Source of the DNA: Salinihabitans flavidus
Lineage (GTDB): Bacteria > Pseudomonadota > Alphaproteobacteria > Rhodobacterales > Rhodobacteraceae
Assembly: GCF_900110425.1 (NCBI RefSeq)
Contig: NZ_FODS01000016.1
Location: forward strand, 34,700-98,699
DNA length: 64,000 bases
Direction of reading: 5' to 3'
Shown here: one piece after another, positions 1 to 9,400 of the stretch
Position numbering within the stretch: the stretch's first letter is position 1
Layout: each line of letters begins with the position of its first letter
The notes under the pieces: model-generated
Database searches by the model: none
The model's input: only the letters and a program-made list of their open reading frames with translations
Told to the model about the DNA's origin: nothing
Translations under genes and position numbers: made by a program

Positions 1-156
1 TTGGGGTGGTATTCGCCCTGGGCCTTTGCCGCCGCTGGCGCGGTGGGGCTTGTCTTTGGCATCCCCGCGGGGATCTGGAACGCCCGCAAGCTGCGGCGCG
101 ACGACCCCAATTGGAAAAACGGCCGCTACGTCAAGGCGCCGAAGGGGCTTTCATGA
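1..156 (+). CDS. 3' end of a small membrane protein, unrecognised (partial)
   Basis: An open frame enters from the left edge and stops with TGA at 154-156. The 51 visible residues start with a hydrophobic Trp/Ala/Gly-rich stretch (about residues 3-27, one membrane span). A basic, polar tail follows (NARKLRRDDPNWKNGRYVKA) that would lie on the cytoplasmic side. The true start is outside the window; the first codon TTG is not preceded by anything visible. I do not recognise the family. The frame is believable because it uses GC-ending codons like the neighbours and has a sensible membrane topology. Confidence 0.55.
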   Translation: MGWYSPWAFAAAGAVGLVFGIPAGIWNARKLRRDDPNWKNGRYVKAPKGLS

Positions 157-457
157 CGGTTTGGCGGAGTTGTTCGACAAAGCAGTAGGCCGGCAAGACG
201 CAGATGCGCCGCTGTCCCGTTGATGACCCCTGAGGGGACAATGAGGTTTGACCCCAATGCGCGGAATCAAGGCGCGGGACGCGCCGCAGCGCAGCGCCCG
301 ACCGCCCCCTCGGGCGGGCGCTCTTGACGCGTTGCGCGCCCGCGTGATCGGTGGCGTGTTCTGCCCTATAAAGTGCCATTCACGGCCGCCGCGGCGCCCA
401 CCCGGCGGACGGGCGCCGCGCGTGTAGCGATTCTGTATGGCGGGGCTGTCGGGGGGA
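157..457. other. Gene-free stretch with two GC-rich hairpins
   Basis: I see no credible gene between the first stop codon and tRNA-Thr. Two hairpins are present: AGCGCCCG (293-300) pairs with CGGGCGCT (315-322), and a perfect 9-bp stem GCGGCGCCC (391-399) pairs with GGGCGCCGC (411-419). The second lies about 40 bp 3' of the minus-strand tRNA and could help end its transcript, but neither hairpin has a U-tract. ORFs crossing the region on either strand have no recognisable content. Confidence 0.5.
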
Positions 458-532
<75 letters not shown>

Positions 533-546
533 GGATCGTGGCGCGG

Positions 547-575
547 TGATTAGACTCAAATCCGCAGGCGTGCAA
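547..575 (-). promoter_or_regulatory. Putative sigma-70 promoter for tRNA-Thr
   Basis: Minus strand: -35 TTGCAC (575-570), a 17-bp spacer and -10 TAATCA (552-547). The -10 ends about 14 bp before the mature tRNA 5' end. The -35 is good and the -10 is weak; placement is by inspection only. Confidence 0.45.
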
Positions 576-618
576 GCGCAATCTGGACGCCTTTTCCCCG
601 CTCATGTAAGGAGGCGGA

Positions 619-771
619 ATGAACCGCAAGACACCCCCCTCCGGCAAGTCCGGCGGCGCCCCGGCGCGCGAGGATCGCCTCAAGGCGGCGCTCAAGGCCA
701 ATCTGGCGCGGCGCAAGGCGCAGGCGCGCAAACGGGCCGAGCAGGACACCGGCAAGAACAACAAGGACTGA
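619..771 (+). CDS. Small basic 50-aa protein upstream of murA, unrecognised
   Basis: ATG at 619 follows a strong Shine-Dalgarno (AAGGAGGCGG), and the frame ends at TGA 769-771, only 7 bp before murA. The product is very basic and mostly helical in character: a Gly/Pro/Ser-rich start, then a Lys/Arg/Ala-rich segment (about residues 18-42) ending in a polar KNNKD tail. There is no Cys, His-box or membrane span. The strong ribosome site and tight spacing suggest co-expression with murA. The composition would suit nucleic-acid or membrane-surface binding, but no family function can be assigned. Confidence 0.7.
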   Translation: MNRKTPPSGKSGGAPAREDRLKAALKANLARRKAQARKRAEQDTGKNNKD

Positions 772-778
772 ACAGCCA

Positions 779-2047
779 ATGGATTCGATCATCGTGCGCG
801 GCAACGGGCCGCTCAAGGGGCAGATCCCCATCGCCGGGGCGAAGAATGCCTGCCTGACGCTGATGCCCGCGACGCTTCTGAGCGAGGAGCCGCTCACGCT
901 CACCAATGCGCCCCGGCTGTCGGATATCCGCACCATGAGCACGCTGTTGCAATCGCTCGGCGCGGAGGTGAGCGGGTTGCAGGGCGGGCAGGTGTTGGCG
1001 ATGTCGAGCCATGATCTGACCAGCCATGTCGCGGACTACGAGATCGTGCGCAAGATGCGCGCCTCCATCCTCGTGTTGGGGCCGATGCTGGCGCGCGACG
1101 GTCACGCGGTGGTGTCGCTTCCGGGCGGCTGCGCCATCGGCGCGCGGCCGGTGGACCTGCACCTGCGGGCGCTGGAGGCGATGGGGGCGGAGCTTGACCT
1201 GCGCGACGGCTATGTTCACGCCAAGGCGCCGGGCGGCCTGAAGGGCGCGGTGTTCGAGTTTCCCATCGTGTCGGTGGGGGCGACGGAAAACGCGCTCATG
1301 GCGGCGACGCTGGCGCGGGGGACCACGGTTCTCAAGAACGCCGCGCGCGAGCCGGAGATCGCCGATCTGGCCCGCTGCCTGCGCCGGATGGGCGCGCAGA
1401 TCGAGGGCGAGGGCACGCCCGAGATCACGGTGCAGGGGGTCGAGCGGCTGCATGGCGCGACGCATCCCGTCGTCACCGACCGGATCGAGCTTGGCACCTA
1501 TATGCTGGCGCCGGCGATCTGCGGCGGGGAGGTGGAGCTTCTGGGCGGGCGGATGGATCTTGTCGGGGCCTTTGCCGAGAAGTTGCAGGCGGCCGGGATC
1601 GGGGTCGAGGAGACGAAAGCCGGCCTTCGGGTGACGCGCGGCGACGGGCGGGTGCGCTCCGTCGATGTGACGACAGAGCCGTTTCCGGGCTTTCCAACCG
1701 ACCTTCAGGCGCAGATGATGGCGCTCATGTGCACCGCCGACGGGGTATCGATTCTGGAGGAGAAGATTTTCGAGAACCGCTTCATGCATGCGCCCGAGCT
1801 GATGCGCATGGGCGCGCGGATCGACGTGCAGGGCGGCACCGCCACCGTGACGGGGGTGGAGCGGCTCAGGGGCGCGCCGGTGATGGCGACGGATCTGCGC
1901 GCCTCTGTCTCGCTGATCCTTGCGGGGCTGGCGGCGGAGGGGGAGACCGTGGTGAGCCGGGTCTATCATCTCGATCGCGGCTATGAGCGGGTGGAAGAGA
2001 AACTGGGCGCGGTGGGCGCCCTTATCGAACGGGTGACAGGACAGTGA
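779..2047 (+). CDS. murA: UDP-N-acetylglucosamine 1-carboxyvinyltransferase (MurA)
   Basis: This cytoplasmic enzyme catalyses the first committed step of peptidoglycan synthesis, transfer of enolpyruvate from PEP to UDP-GlcNAc. The 422-aa length is typical. Diagnostic features are the N-terminal AKNA (K22, N23) and the loop [10 protein letters not shown] with catalytic Cys118, the residue that fosfomycin alkylates in this family. The two inside-out alpha/beta domains cover the whole length with no truncation. The gene overlaps the DUF2948 gene by 4 bp (GTGA), so the two are translationally coupled, in the order usual for alphaproteobacteria. Confidence 0.97.
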   Translation: MDSIIVRGNGPLKGQIPIAGAKNACLTLMPATLLSEEPLTLTNAPRLSDIRTMSTLLQSLGAEVSGLQGGQVLAMSSHDLTSHVADYEIVRKMRASILVLGPMLARDGHAVVSLPGGCAIGARPVDLHLRALEAMGAELDLRDGYVHAKAPGGLKGAVFEFPIVSVGATENALMAATLARGTTVLKNAAREPEIADLARCLRRMGAQIEGEGTPEITVQGVERLHGATHPVVTDRIELGTYMLAPAICGGEVELLGGRMDLVGAFAEKLQAAGIGVEETKAGLRVTRGDGRVRSVDVTTEPFPGFPTDLQAQMMALMCTADGVSILEEKIFENRFMHAPELMRMGARIDVQGGTATVTGVERLRGAPVMATDLRASVSLILAGLAAEGETVVSRVYHLDRGYERVEEKLGAVGALIERVTGQ

Positions 2048-2523
2048 CCGAGGACGCAAAATTCGAGGACGGGCGGGAGCGGCCGCTGAGCCTTGGCGCG
2101 CTGGACGCCGAGGATCTTCAGGTGATCTCGACGCTGACACAGGATGCGGTCTTTCCCGTGACCGAAATGACCTGGCGCGCACAAGAGCGCAGATTTGCCT
2201 TGCTGATCAATCGCTTTCGATGGGAGGACGCGGAGGCCGCAAGGCAGCGCGGGCGCCCGGTGGAGCGGGTGCAATCGCTGCTGGTGTTCGACAAGGTCGC
2301 CGGCGTGGCCAGTCAGGGGATCGACCGCGGCGACGCCGATCTGGTGTTGTCGCTTCTGGCGATCACCGCCGAGACGGGCGAGGATGGGCGCGAGGAGGTG
2401 CTTCTGACGCTGGCGGGGGACGGGGCGATCCGCCTGTCGGCGGAGGCGCTGGAGGTCACTCTGAAGGATGTCACACAGCCCTATGTCGCGCCGTCGCAGC
2501 GCATACCGGGGCACGGCGATTGA
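2044..2523 (+). CDS. DUF2948 family protein
   Basis: A 159-aa soluble protein of the alphaproteobacterial DUF2948 family, normally located between murA and hisD as here. The start is GTG 2044, overlapping the murA stop. The N-terminal half contains [13 protein letters not shown] and FRWEDAEA, and the C-terminal half is a beta-rich segment ending near VTQPYVAPS. No signal peptide, membrane span or catalytic motif is visible. Its function is unknown; the coupling to murA is the only contextual clue. Confidence 0.85.
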   Translation: MTEDAKFEDGRERPLSLGALDAEDLQVISTLTQDAVFPVTEMTWRAQERRFALLINRFRWEDAEAARQRGRPVERVQSLLVFDKVAGVASQGIDRGDADLVLSLLAITAETGEDGREEVLLTLAGDGAIRLSAEALEVTLKDVTQPYVAPSQRIPGHGD

Positions 2524-2598
2524 GCGGCATGGCGCGGCGCCCCGCGCCCTTGTGACCGGGGTCGCGCGGCGCTATGGACGGGGCCAAAGGAGAGACCG

Positions 2599-3909
2599 AT
2601 GCCCCAGTTCCTGAACTTCGCAGACGCCGATTTCGAGACCCTGTTCGCCGCCCTTCTGGGCGCCAAGCGCGAGGACAGCCCGCACGTGGATGACACGGTC
2701 GCGGCCATCATCGCGGATGTGTGCGCGCGCGGCGATGCGGCGGTGATCGAACTGACGGAGAAGTTCGACCGGCTCTGCCTGACCCCTGAAACCATTGCCT
2801 TTTCCGAGGCCGAGATCGACGCCCATTGCGAGCGGGTGAGCGCGGAGGACCGCGACGCGCTGGAGCTGGCCGCCGAGCGTATCCGTGCCTATCACGTCCG
2901 GCAGATGCCGCAGGACGAGCGCTGGATCGACCCGGAGGGCGCTGAGCTTGGCTGGCGCTGGACGCCGGTGTCGGCGGCGGGGCTGTATGTGCCGGGGGGG
3001 CTGGCGAGCTATCCGTCATCGGTGCTGATGAATGCGGTGCCGGCCAAGGTGGCGGGAGTCGAGCGGCTGGCCGTGACGGTGCCGACGCCCGACGGGGTGG
3101 CCAACCCCCTTGTCTTGCTGGCCGCGCGGCTGGCGGGTGTGGATGAGATCTATCGCATCGGCGGGGCGCAGGCGATTGCCGCGCTGGCCTATGGCACCGG
3201 GAGCATCGCGCCGGTGGACAAGATCACCGGGCCGGGCAACGCCTTTGTCGCGGCGGCGAAACGGCGGGTCTTCGGCAAGGTCGGGATCGACATGATCGCG
3301 GGGCCGTCGGAGATTCTCGTGATCGCCGACAAGGACAACAACCCCGACTGGATCGCGCTGGATCTTCTCAGCCAGGCCGAGCATGATGAAAGCGCGCAAT
3401 CCATCCTGATCACCGATGATGCCGATTTCGGCCAAGCCGTTGCAAAAGCAGTGGAAAAACGTCTTGAGACGTTGGAACGGCGGGCCATTGCCGGGGCGAG
3501 CTGGCGCGATTTCGGGGCGGTGATCACGGTGCCCGATCTGGCGGCGGCGGCCGCGCTGTCGAACCGGATGGCGCCCGAGCACCTGGAGCTTTGCGTCGCC
3601 GATCCCGAGGCGCTGAGCGCGGCGATCACACATGCCGGGGCGATCTTCCTGGGGCAGTATACGCCGGAGGCGATCGGCGACTACGTGGGCGGGCCGAACC
3701 ACGTCTTGCCCACGGCGCGGTCGGCGCGGTTTTCCTCGGGTTTGTCGGTGCTGGATTTCCTCAAGCGCACGACACTGGCGCGGATGACGCCGGGGGCGCT
3801 TCGGGCGATCGGGCCGGCGGCCGAGCGGCTGGCGGCGAGCGAGAGTTTGCAGGCGCACGGGCTGTCGGTGCGGGCGCGCCTGGAGGCCCTGAACCGCGAT
3901 TCGGGTTAA
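2599..3909 (+). CDS. hisD: Histidinol dehydrogenase (HisD)
   Basis: HisD is the zinc-dependent, NAD-linked enzyme that oxidises L-histidinol to L-histidine in two steps, the last reactions of histidine synthesis. The 436-aa protein shows the family blocks: the nucleotide-binding region around GPGNAFVAAAKR, the zinc/active-site segments SQAEHDE and MAPEHLEL, and the C-terminal IGDYVGGPNHVLPT. The ATG at 2599 is preceded by AAAGGAGAG. The last four codons (R-D-S-G) and the TAA fall inside the first copy of the 144-bp dispersed repeat. The downstream UPF0262 and LMW-PTP genes are its usual partners. Confidence 0.97.
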   Translation: MPQFLNFADADFETLFAALLGAKREDSPHVDDTVAAIIADVCARGDAAVIELTEKFDRLCLTPETIAFSEAEIDAHCERVSAEDRDALELAAERIRAYHVRQMPQDERWIDPEGAELGWRWTPVSAAGLYVPGGLASYPSSVLMNAVPAKVAGVERLAVTVPTPDGVANPLVLLAARLAGVDEIYRIGGAQAIAALAYGTGSIAPVDKITGPGNAFVAAAKRRVFGKVGIDMIAGPSEILVIADKDNNPDWIALDLLSQAEHDESAQSILITDDADFGQAVAKAVEKRLETLERRAIAGASWRDFGAVITVPDLAAAAALSNRMAPEHLELCVADPEALSAAITHAGAIFLGQYTPEAIGDYVGGPNHVLPTARSARFSSGLSVLDFLKRTTLARMTPGALRAIGPAAERLAASESLQAHGLSVRARLEALNRDSG

Positions 3910-4039
3910 GCCTCTGATACTGCTGAAAAACCCCATGCGGTAAAACGTCGGTATAGCGTCGGTATCGCGTCGGTGCCGGTGTCCGTGATCGGCCCGGTGA
4001 ACAGGGCGCACGGTGAGACATTGTTAACCTTTGGCCGTC
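3896..4039 (+). repeat. Dispersed 144-bp intergenic repeat, copy A
   Basis: This copy aligns without gaps to copies at 26509-26652 and 48497-48640. The core is four units of exactly 11 bp: 3936-3946 (degenerate), then GTCGGTATAGC (3947-3957), GTCGGTATCGC (3958-3968) and GTCGGTGCCGG (3969-3979). A conserved flank GGTGAACAGGGCG follows. The left end covers the last codons and stop of hisD. Copy A is the most diverged: its right end (GAGACATTGTTAACC) differs from the GTGCAAAGGCGTGAAG ending of copies B and C. Confidence 0.85.
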
Positions 4040-4155
4040 TCCAAGCGGCGCGCGCGCAGGCGGGCGGAAAACACGCCCGGACCGGGATGGCGCATTGCCC
4101 CGGCCACGCGCCTGCGGTATTTCGGGCAAGACATTTTCCCGCTGAAAGCCAACCC

Positions 4156-4635
4156 ATGTCCAGTATCTGCCAGATCGAGATCGACGACCGCAACCTGCCG
4201 CCCCCCACGCCGGAGATCGAGCAGGAGCGCAAGGTGGCCATGTTCGATCTGCTGGAAGAGAATTCCTTTGACCTTCCGGCGCGGGACGACCGGGCGGTGC
4301 CGGACGGGCCATATCACGTTTCGCTGTCGATCCGCGACAAGCGGCTGGTGTTCGATGTCGCCGCGCAGGACGGCGGGCCGGCGGTGGAATTTCACCTGTC
4401 GCTTTCGCCCTTCCGGCAGGTGGTGAAGGATTACTGGCAGATCTGCGAAAGCTATTACGAGGCGGTCAAGAATCTGCCGCCGAGCCAGATCGAGACCATC
4501 GACATGGCCCGGCGCGGCATTCACGACGAGGGCGCGCGCATCCTTGCCGAACGGCTGGAGGGCAAGGCGAAGGTGGACAACGACACGGCCAGACGGCTTT
4601 TCACCCTGATCTGCGTACTGCATTTCGGGGGATGA
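4156..4635 (+). CDS. UPF0262 family protein
   Basis: A 159-aa cytoplasmic protein of the UPF0262 family, conserved in alphaproteobacteria and normally between hisD and a low-molecular-weight phosphatase. I chose ATG 4156 (protein MSSICQIEID) because it gives the usual family length. The frame is open further upstream to 3973, but that part lies in the dispersed repeat. Charged helical segments such as QVVKDYWQICESYYEAVKN and RRGIHDEGARILAERL dominate. No catalytic residues are known. The stop overlaps the next start (ATGA), so translation is coupled to the phosphatase-like gene. Confidence 0.88.
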   Translation: MSSICQIEIDDRNLPPPTPEIEQERKVAMFDLLEENSFDLPARDDRAVPDGPYHVSLSIRDKRLVFDVAAQDGGPAVEFHLSLSPFRQVVKDYWQICESYYEAVKNLPPSQIETIDMARRGIHDEGARILAERLEGKAKVDNDTARRLFTLICVLHFGG

Positions 4636-5099
4636 CGGGCATGGGGGGGGAGCTTCCGCAATCTGTTCTGTTCTGCTGCGACCACAATTCCGTGCGCTCG
4701 CCCATGGCCGAAGGCATCACCAAGAAGTTCTACGGCACCGACAGCTATGTGCAGTCCGCCGGAATCAAGAATGATCTGGAGATCGACGGCTTCGCCATCG
4801 CCGTGTGCAAGGAGATCGGGGTGGAGTTGTCGCGGCACCGCTCGCGCAGTTTCGAGGAGCTGGAGAAGATGGGCGATCAACTGTCGTCCTTCGATCTGGT
4901 GGTGGCGCTGTCCCCCGCGAGCCTGAGCAAGGTGGAGGAGATGACCCGCTTCTACCATCTGGAGGTTGCGTTCTGGCCGATCACCGACCCGGCGGGGCAG
5001 GGCGAGACGCGCGAAGACAAGCTCGCGGCCTATCGCGACACGCGCGATCAGATCGTTGCGAATCTGACCGCGCACTGGGGGCCGGCGCGCCGGGCGTGA
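4632..5099 (+). CDS. Low-molecular-weight phosphotyrosine phosphatase family protein
   Basis: This 155-aa protein has the LMW-PTP / ArsC-like fold. The P-loop CX5RS is clear: C16-D-H-N-S-V-R22-S23. A general-acid DP motif lies near the C-terminus (WPITDPAG). The family hydrolyses phosphotyrosine or related phosphoesters, and homologues are sometimes labelled arsenate reductase. No ars genes are nearby, so a phosphatase reading is safer. It overlaps UPF0262 by ATGA; ATG 4641 is an alternative start. In related genomes infA and maf commonly follow; here they do not, and an RND pump begins 180 bp downstream. Confidence 0.88.
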   Translation: MTGMGGELPQSVLFCCDHNSVRSPMAEGITKKFYGTDSYVQSAGIKNDLEIDGFAIAVCKEIGVELSRHRSRSFEELEKMGDQLSSFDLVVALSPASLSKVEEMTRFYHLEVAFWPITDPAGQGETREDKLAAYRDTRDQIVANLTAHWGPARRA

Positions 5100-5278
5100 G
5101 GCCGGGCGGCCCACCGAACAATCCGGTGCGTGCCCGCGAGTGCGCCCCCTGTTCACACTGGTGTTACTTTCCGGGCGGATGAGGCATTCGGGTGGATTTC
5201 ATCACGGTTTTGAGCGTGACATTGACCGATTAATGCTATTGTTTCCCCCAAGATCGCGCAACAAAAGCACCGGGGTTC

Positions 5279-6442
5279 ATGTCCATTCTTCGTCAGATGA
5301 TACTGTCCGTCCTCGTTCTGGCGGGGGCCTTGTATCTGTGGATTGCCTATGTTCCGTCGGCGCGGCCGATGCTTGACCGCCTCGGAGTGTCGGAGCTTCT
5401 GGGGATCGAGGTCGCGCAGAACGAAGAGGAGAACGGCGCCGGGCCCGGCTTTGGCGGCGGGGCGACGCGCGTGGTGGTCGAGGAGGTCACCGAGCGCACG
5501 CTGGCCGACAGGGTGCGCGCCATCGGCGACGGGCAGGCGCGGCGGGCGGTGGTCGTGCGATCCGAGACCGTGGGGCTGGTGACAGAGCTGCATGTGGCGC
5601 CGGGCGGGCAGGTCGACTCCGGGCAGGTGGTCGCGCAGCTTCAGAACGAGGCGGAGACCATCGCGCTGGAGCGTGCGCAGATCATGGTCGAGGATGCGAC
5701 GGACAACCTTCGCCGGCTTCGCCAACTGGAGGGAACGGTCACAGAGGTGCGCCTGCGCGAGGCCGAACTGGCGCTGCGCACGGCGCAGCTCGAATTGCGT
5801 CAGGCGCGTCTCGATCTGGCGCAGCGCGAGATCCTGGCGCCGATTTCGGGCCGGGTGGGCATCATCGACGTGGAGGTGGGTGAGCGGGTGGCCGCGCAAG
5901 AGGCGCTTTTCACCATCACGGATCGCTCTGCGCTGCTGATCGATTTCCGGGTGCCAGAGCGTGTGATCTCACAGCTTTCGGTCGGCATGCCCGTGACCGT
6001 GACCCCGCTGGGGCTTCGCGGGACGGTGCTGAACGGGGAGATCAGCGCCGTTGATACCATCGTGGACCGTGCCAGCCGCACCCTGCGGGTGCAGGGCCGG
6101 GTGGAGAATTCCGAGGATCTCTTGCGTGTGGGCATGGCCTTTGAGGTCGAGATGAGTTTTCCGGGCGAGACGCTTGTGTCGATCGCGCCGCTGGCACTGC
6201 AATGGTCGAGCGAGGGGGCCTTTGTCTGGGCGGTGCGCGAGGGCAAGGCGGCGCGCGTGCCCGTCGAGATCCGCCAGCGCAATGCCGACAGCGTGCTGGT
6301 CGAGGCCGATCTTGCCCCCGGTGAGGCAATCGTGACCGAAGGTGTGCAGAACCTGCGGCCCGGCGCGGCGGTCGAGGTTGCCAATGGACGAGACGAGGTG
6401 CGCGCCACATGGACCCCGGACCGCCCCGTGAGGACCGAATGA
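5279..6442 (+). CDS. RND efflux periplasmic adaptor (MFP/HlyD family)
   Basis: This 387-aa membrane fusion protein links an inner-membrane RND pump to an outer-membrane channel. A single N-terminal membrane anchor (about residues 7-25) has no lipobox. The order is then a biotinyl-lipoyl half motif (VTELHVAPGGQVDSGQVV), an alpha-helical hairpin (about 115-175), the second lipoyl half (ILAPISGRVGIIDVEVGERV), a beta-barrel and a membrane-proximal domain. The stop overlaps the permease start (ATGA). No TolC-type gene follows, so the pump must borrow an outer-membrane channel. The start lacks a good Shine-Dalgarno. Confidence 0.93.
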   Translation: MSILRQMILSVLVLAGALYLWIAYVPSARPMLDRLGVSELLGIEVAQNEEENGAGPGFGGGATRVVVEEVTERTLADRVRAIGDGQARRAVVVRSETVGLVTELHVAPGGQVDSGQVVAQLQNEAETIALERAQIMVEDATDNLRRLRQLEGTVTEVRLREAELALRTAQLELRQARLDLAQREILAPISGRVGIIDVEVGERVAAQEALFTITDRSALLIDFRVPERVISQLSVGMPVTVTPLGLRGTVLNGEISAVDTIVDRASRTLRVQGRVENSEDLLRVGMAFEVEMSFPGETLVSIAPLALQWSSEGAFVWAVREGKAARVPVEIRQRNADSVLVEADLAPGEAIVTEGVQNLRPGAAVEVANGRDEVRATWTPDRPVRTE

Positions 6443-9400
6443 GCGACGCCGGCGGCCCGCCCCGCACCTCGGGCATGGCGCTCTTCGTGCGCCGGCCGAT
6501 ATTGGCCTTCGTGCTCAGCGCGTTGATCGTTCTGGCGGGGCTGGCCGGGTTGTTCGGGGTCGAGATCCGTGAATTGCCCAACGTGGACCGCCCGGTCGTC
6601 ACCGTCACCACGCAGTTCCCCGGCGCCTCGCCCGAGATCGTGGATCAGGAGTTGACCGGCCGGATCGAGGGGGCGGTGGGCCGCGTGGCGGGGGTGCGGT
6701 CGATCTCGTCCAACTCCCGTTTCGGGCGCAGCCGGGTGACGCTCGAATTCAACGATTCTGTGGATATCGACGTGGCCGCCACCGATGTGCGCGACGCGGT
6801 GTCGCGGATTGCGCCGCAGATGCCCGAGGAGGCCGAAGACCCGCAGGTGGTCAAGGCCGACGCCAATGCCAGCGCGGTGATGCGCATTGCGGTGACTTCC
6901 TCCGGGCGTTCGCCGCAGGAGCTGACCCGGATCGTGCGCGAGCAGGTCGAGGACCGGCTGATTTCGATCGACGGGGTGGCCGATCTTCAGATTTATGGCG
7001 ACCGGGAGCCGATCTTCCGGGTCGATGTCGATCTGCTGGAAGTGGCGAGCCGGGGGCTAACGCTGGCCGACATCGCGCGGACGCTGGACAACGTGGCCTT
7101 CGATGCGGCGACTGGCGATCTGACCGGGGACCGGCAGTCGATCAGCGTGCGCACCACGGCGACGGTGTCGAGCACTCAGGCGTTCGAGGCGCTGAAGATC
7201 GCGCCGCATGTGGTGCTGGGCGATGTGGCGCGGGTGACGATGGGGCCGGCGCCCGATGAGACGATCCTGCGCGCCAACGGGCAGATGGGCCTTGGCATGG
7301 GGATCATCCGGCAGGCCACGTCCAACACGCTGGAGATATCGACTGCCGTGCGGGCGGTAGTGGCGGAGCTTGACCGCACGCTGCCCGAGGATATCAGCAT
7401 ATTCGTCACCTCCGACGACGCGGTGTTCATTCGCGGGTCCATTCAGGAGGTGGTCAAGACGCTGGGCCTTGCGATCAGCATCGTGATCGTGGTGATCTTC
7501 GTGTTCCTGCGCAACCTGCGCGCCACGCTCATTCCGGCGCTGACGCTTCCCGTGGCGCTTATCGGGACGATCGCGGCGATCTATCTGGTGGGGTTCTCGG
7601 TCAATATCCTGACGCTTCTGGCGCTGGTTCTGGCGACGGGCATGGTGGTGGACGATGCGATTGTCGTGCTGGAGAACATCGTGCGCCGAAGGTCGGAAGG
7701 CATGGGCGCACGGGCGGCCGCCGTTCTGGGCACGCAGCAGGTGTTCTTCGCAGTGGTGACGACCACCGCGACGCTGGCGGCGGTCTTCGTGCCGCTGTCG
7801 TTCCTGCCCGGTCAGGCGGGCGGGCTGTTTCGCGAGTTCGGCTTTACGCTGGCGATGGCGGTGATGCTGTCGTCGGTGGTGGCACTGACGCTCTGCCCGG
7901 TGCTGGCGAGCCGCCTGCTGGCCAGCCCGCCCAAGCAGGAGGCGCGCGGACCGATGATCTGGCTGGGCAACCGGCTTGCCGCGCTCTACCGCGTGACGCT
8001 GCGCGGGGCGCTGGCGAACCCGGCTGTGATCGTGCTTGTCGCGGTACTGTTTTCCGTCACGGCGGTTTTCGTGGCCGGCGGCATCCGGCAGGAGCTGACC
8101 CCGCGCGAGGATCGCGCTGTCGCGCTCATGCGGGTGACGACGCCGCAGGGGGTGTCGCTCGATTATACCAACGCCAAGATGCAGGAGATCGAGGACGTGG
8201 TGGCGCCGCTGCGCGAGGCCGGGGAGATCGTCAATATCTTCGCGATCACCGGCTTTGGCGCGGACAATGTCGGTTTCATGGTCTTCACGCTTGCGAAATG
8301 GGATGAGCGCGCGCGCAGCCAGGATGAGATCGTGGGCGACATCAACAGCAGGCTGCGGCCCCTGATCGGGATGCGGGCCTTTGCGATCCAGCCCAATTCG
8401 CTGGGAATTCGCGGGGCGGGGCGGGGGTTGAGCTTTGCCATCACCGGCGACGATTACGGCCAGCTTGCCGACGTCGCGCAAACCCTTGTCGAGCGGATGC
8501 AGCAAAACCCGGCGATGGGGCAGGTGCGGCTGGAATACGAGACCACGCAGCCGCAGCTTTTCATCGAGATCGACCGGACGCGCGCCTCGGATCTGGGGAT
8601 CGACATCACCGGGCTTGGCAGCGCGCTGCGCGCGGCGCTCAACGGGCGGTCCGTCGGGGAGGTCTTCATCGGCGACAGCAGCTATGACGTGCAGCTTCTG
8701 TCCACCAGCGATCCGGTGAACGACCCCGGCGATCTGGAAAACATCTTCGTGCAGAGCGGTGACGGCAAGATGGTGCCGATGTCGAGTTTCGTGACCCTTG
8801 AGGAACGGGCGGTGGCGCCCGAGCTTGACCGCGAGGGCCAAAACCGGTCGGTCGAGATCTCCGCCGGGCTCACGCCCGAGCTTGCTCTGGGCGACGCGCT
8901 GTCCGAGGTGCGCGGGATGGCCGATGAGATTCTGGCCGAGCAGAACCGCATCGTGCCACTGGCGGAGGCGGCGACGCTGGACGAGACCAACAGCGGCCTG
9001 TTCCTGACCTTCGGCTTTGCGATGATCGTGGTGGTGCTCGTGCTGGCGGCGCAGTTTGAAAGCTTCATCTCGGCCTTCGTGGTGATCGTGACGGTGCCCA
9101 TCGGGCTGGCCTGCGCGATCTTCGCGCTGTCGTTCACCGGGCTGAGCCTAAACGTCTACAGCCAGATCGGTCTGGTCATGCTGATCGGGATCATGGCCAA
9201 GAACGGCATCCTGATCGTGGAGTTTGCCAATCAGCTTCGCGATGCGGGGCAGGATGTGGCCTCTGCCATCACCGACGCCAGCACGATCCGCCTTCGGCCG
9301 GTGATGATGACCATGGTCTCCACCGTCTTCGGGGGGGTGCCGCTTATCCTGTCGTCGGGCGCGGGGGCGGAAGCGCGCGAGGCGCTCGGCTGGGTGATCG

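Noticed and set aside
157..457. A possible insertion-sequence remnant (TTGTTCGACAAAGCAG region)
   Set aside because: No transposase fragment or paired terminal repeats could be identified.
4632..5099. Arsenate reductase as the function of the LMW-PTP-like gene
   Set aside because: The CX5RS loop fits both, but there is no arsenic operon and the position beside hisD/UPF0262 is that of the housekeeping phosphatase-like gene.
7057..8841. A 594-codon minus-strand frame inside the RND permease gene
   Set aside because: Antisense shadow of a clear RND permease, rich in His/Arg/Gln with no family features.
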